Of a DNA stretch of 20,182 nucleotides, positions 20,049-20,182 are shown in pieces. Made by a program: the position numbers and the translations under genes. The notes under the pieces are model-generated. The model was not told where the DNA came from, made no database searches, and was given only the letters and a program-made list of their open reading frames with translations. Source of the stretch: a virus; IMG/VR virus record IMGVR_UViG_3300037502_000933, positions 1 through 20,182 of that record; one strand, given 5' to 3'. Within the stretch, counting starts at the first letter, position 1. Every line of letters starts with the position of its first letter.

Positions 20049-20182
20049 TTACGCCGGGGTGTATTTCCGGGGGTTAATCTGCTTACCTTGCTTGGGCGTT
20101 CCAGTACGAGCCTTGCGTACTTTAGCCATCATGTCATACAGCACATCTGCCCCAGCATCGGAGTTACCGTTGCCAAGGTGCG
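20049..20182 (-). CDS. Partial conserved phage protein, C-terminal 44 aa
   Basis: Only the end of this gene is inside the window; it runs in from beyond 20182 and stops at TAA (20051-20049). The visible 44 residues include LGNGNSDAGADVLYDMM, then a Lys/Arg-rich tail ending PRKYTPA. I associate this pattern with a conserved small phage virion-region protein but cannot name its function. The spacing to the next gene is nine bases, with its Shine-Dalgarno in between. Confidence 0.6.
   Translation of the reverse strand, partial: HLGNGNSDAGADVLYDMMAKVRKARTGTPKQGKQINPRKYTPA

Overview
The window looks like part of the genome of a lytic tailed bacteriophage, most likely an environmental (aquatic) phage of a Gram-negative host. 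The reasons are densely packed genes coupled by 1-4 bp stop/start overlaps, a recombination cassette (Cas4/RecB-like nuclease, Erf annealase, SSB-like protein, RusA resolvase), many tiny orphan proteins, and a virion block with a 2424-residue protein. Periplasm-directed small proteins, one of the Rap1a/Tai type, fit a Gram-negative host. I see no integrase, tRNA, rRNA, insertion sequence or CRISPR array. All genes but one lie on the minus strand, so the window reads right to left.

Right half (about 10396-20182): virion genes. From upstream to downstream these are the end of a short conserved phage protein, an Ala/Gln-rich structural protein, a 490-residue Gly-motif virion protein, and the giant protein. 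The giant carries an HEMGH zinc-metalloprotease signature and a hydrophobic, LPD38-like C-terminal part. It ends tail-to-tail with the only plus-strand gene, rusA; the two stop codons share one CTAG.

Centre (9931-10054): a divergent control region. It holds a near-consensus minus-strand sigma-70 promoter for the early operon, a TATAAT plus-strand promoter for rusA, a 35-bp dyad between them, and a 23-bp perfect palindrome in the rusA leader. The same 35-bp dyad recurs at 2184-2218, in front of a small winged-helix gene.

Left half (about 9930 down to 2989): one long early operon. It holds the nuclease, a secreted Cys-rich 47-residue peptide, an acidic orphan, DUF3310, Erf, the SSB-like protein and about 15 small genes (RHH protein, membrane peptides, Rap1a-like exported protein, HNH protein). 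One small gene is split by a single in-frame TAA. Downstream, 2226-2981 has no convincing gene and is full of inverted repeats. I read it as (i) a promoter-to-terminator small RNA of about 98 nt with CCUCCU (anti-Shine-Dalgarno) in two hairpin loops, followed by (ii) a candidate ornate noncoding RNA of about 650 nt with at least one pseudoknot. The left end carries the winged-helix protein, a ParB/HTH protein and an SF2 helicase that runs off the window.

The most novel items are the RNA locus at 2226-2981, the duplicated 35-bp operator, the nonsense-split gene at 4379-4642 and the secreted Cys-rich mini-protein. Function calls rest on motif recognition only; no database search was made.
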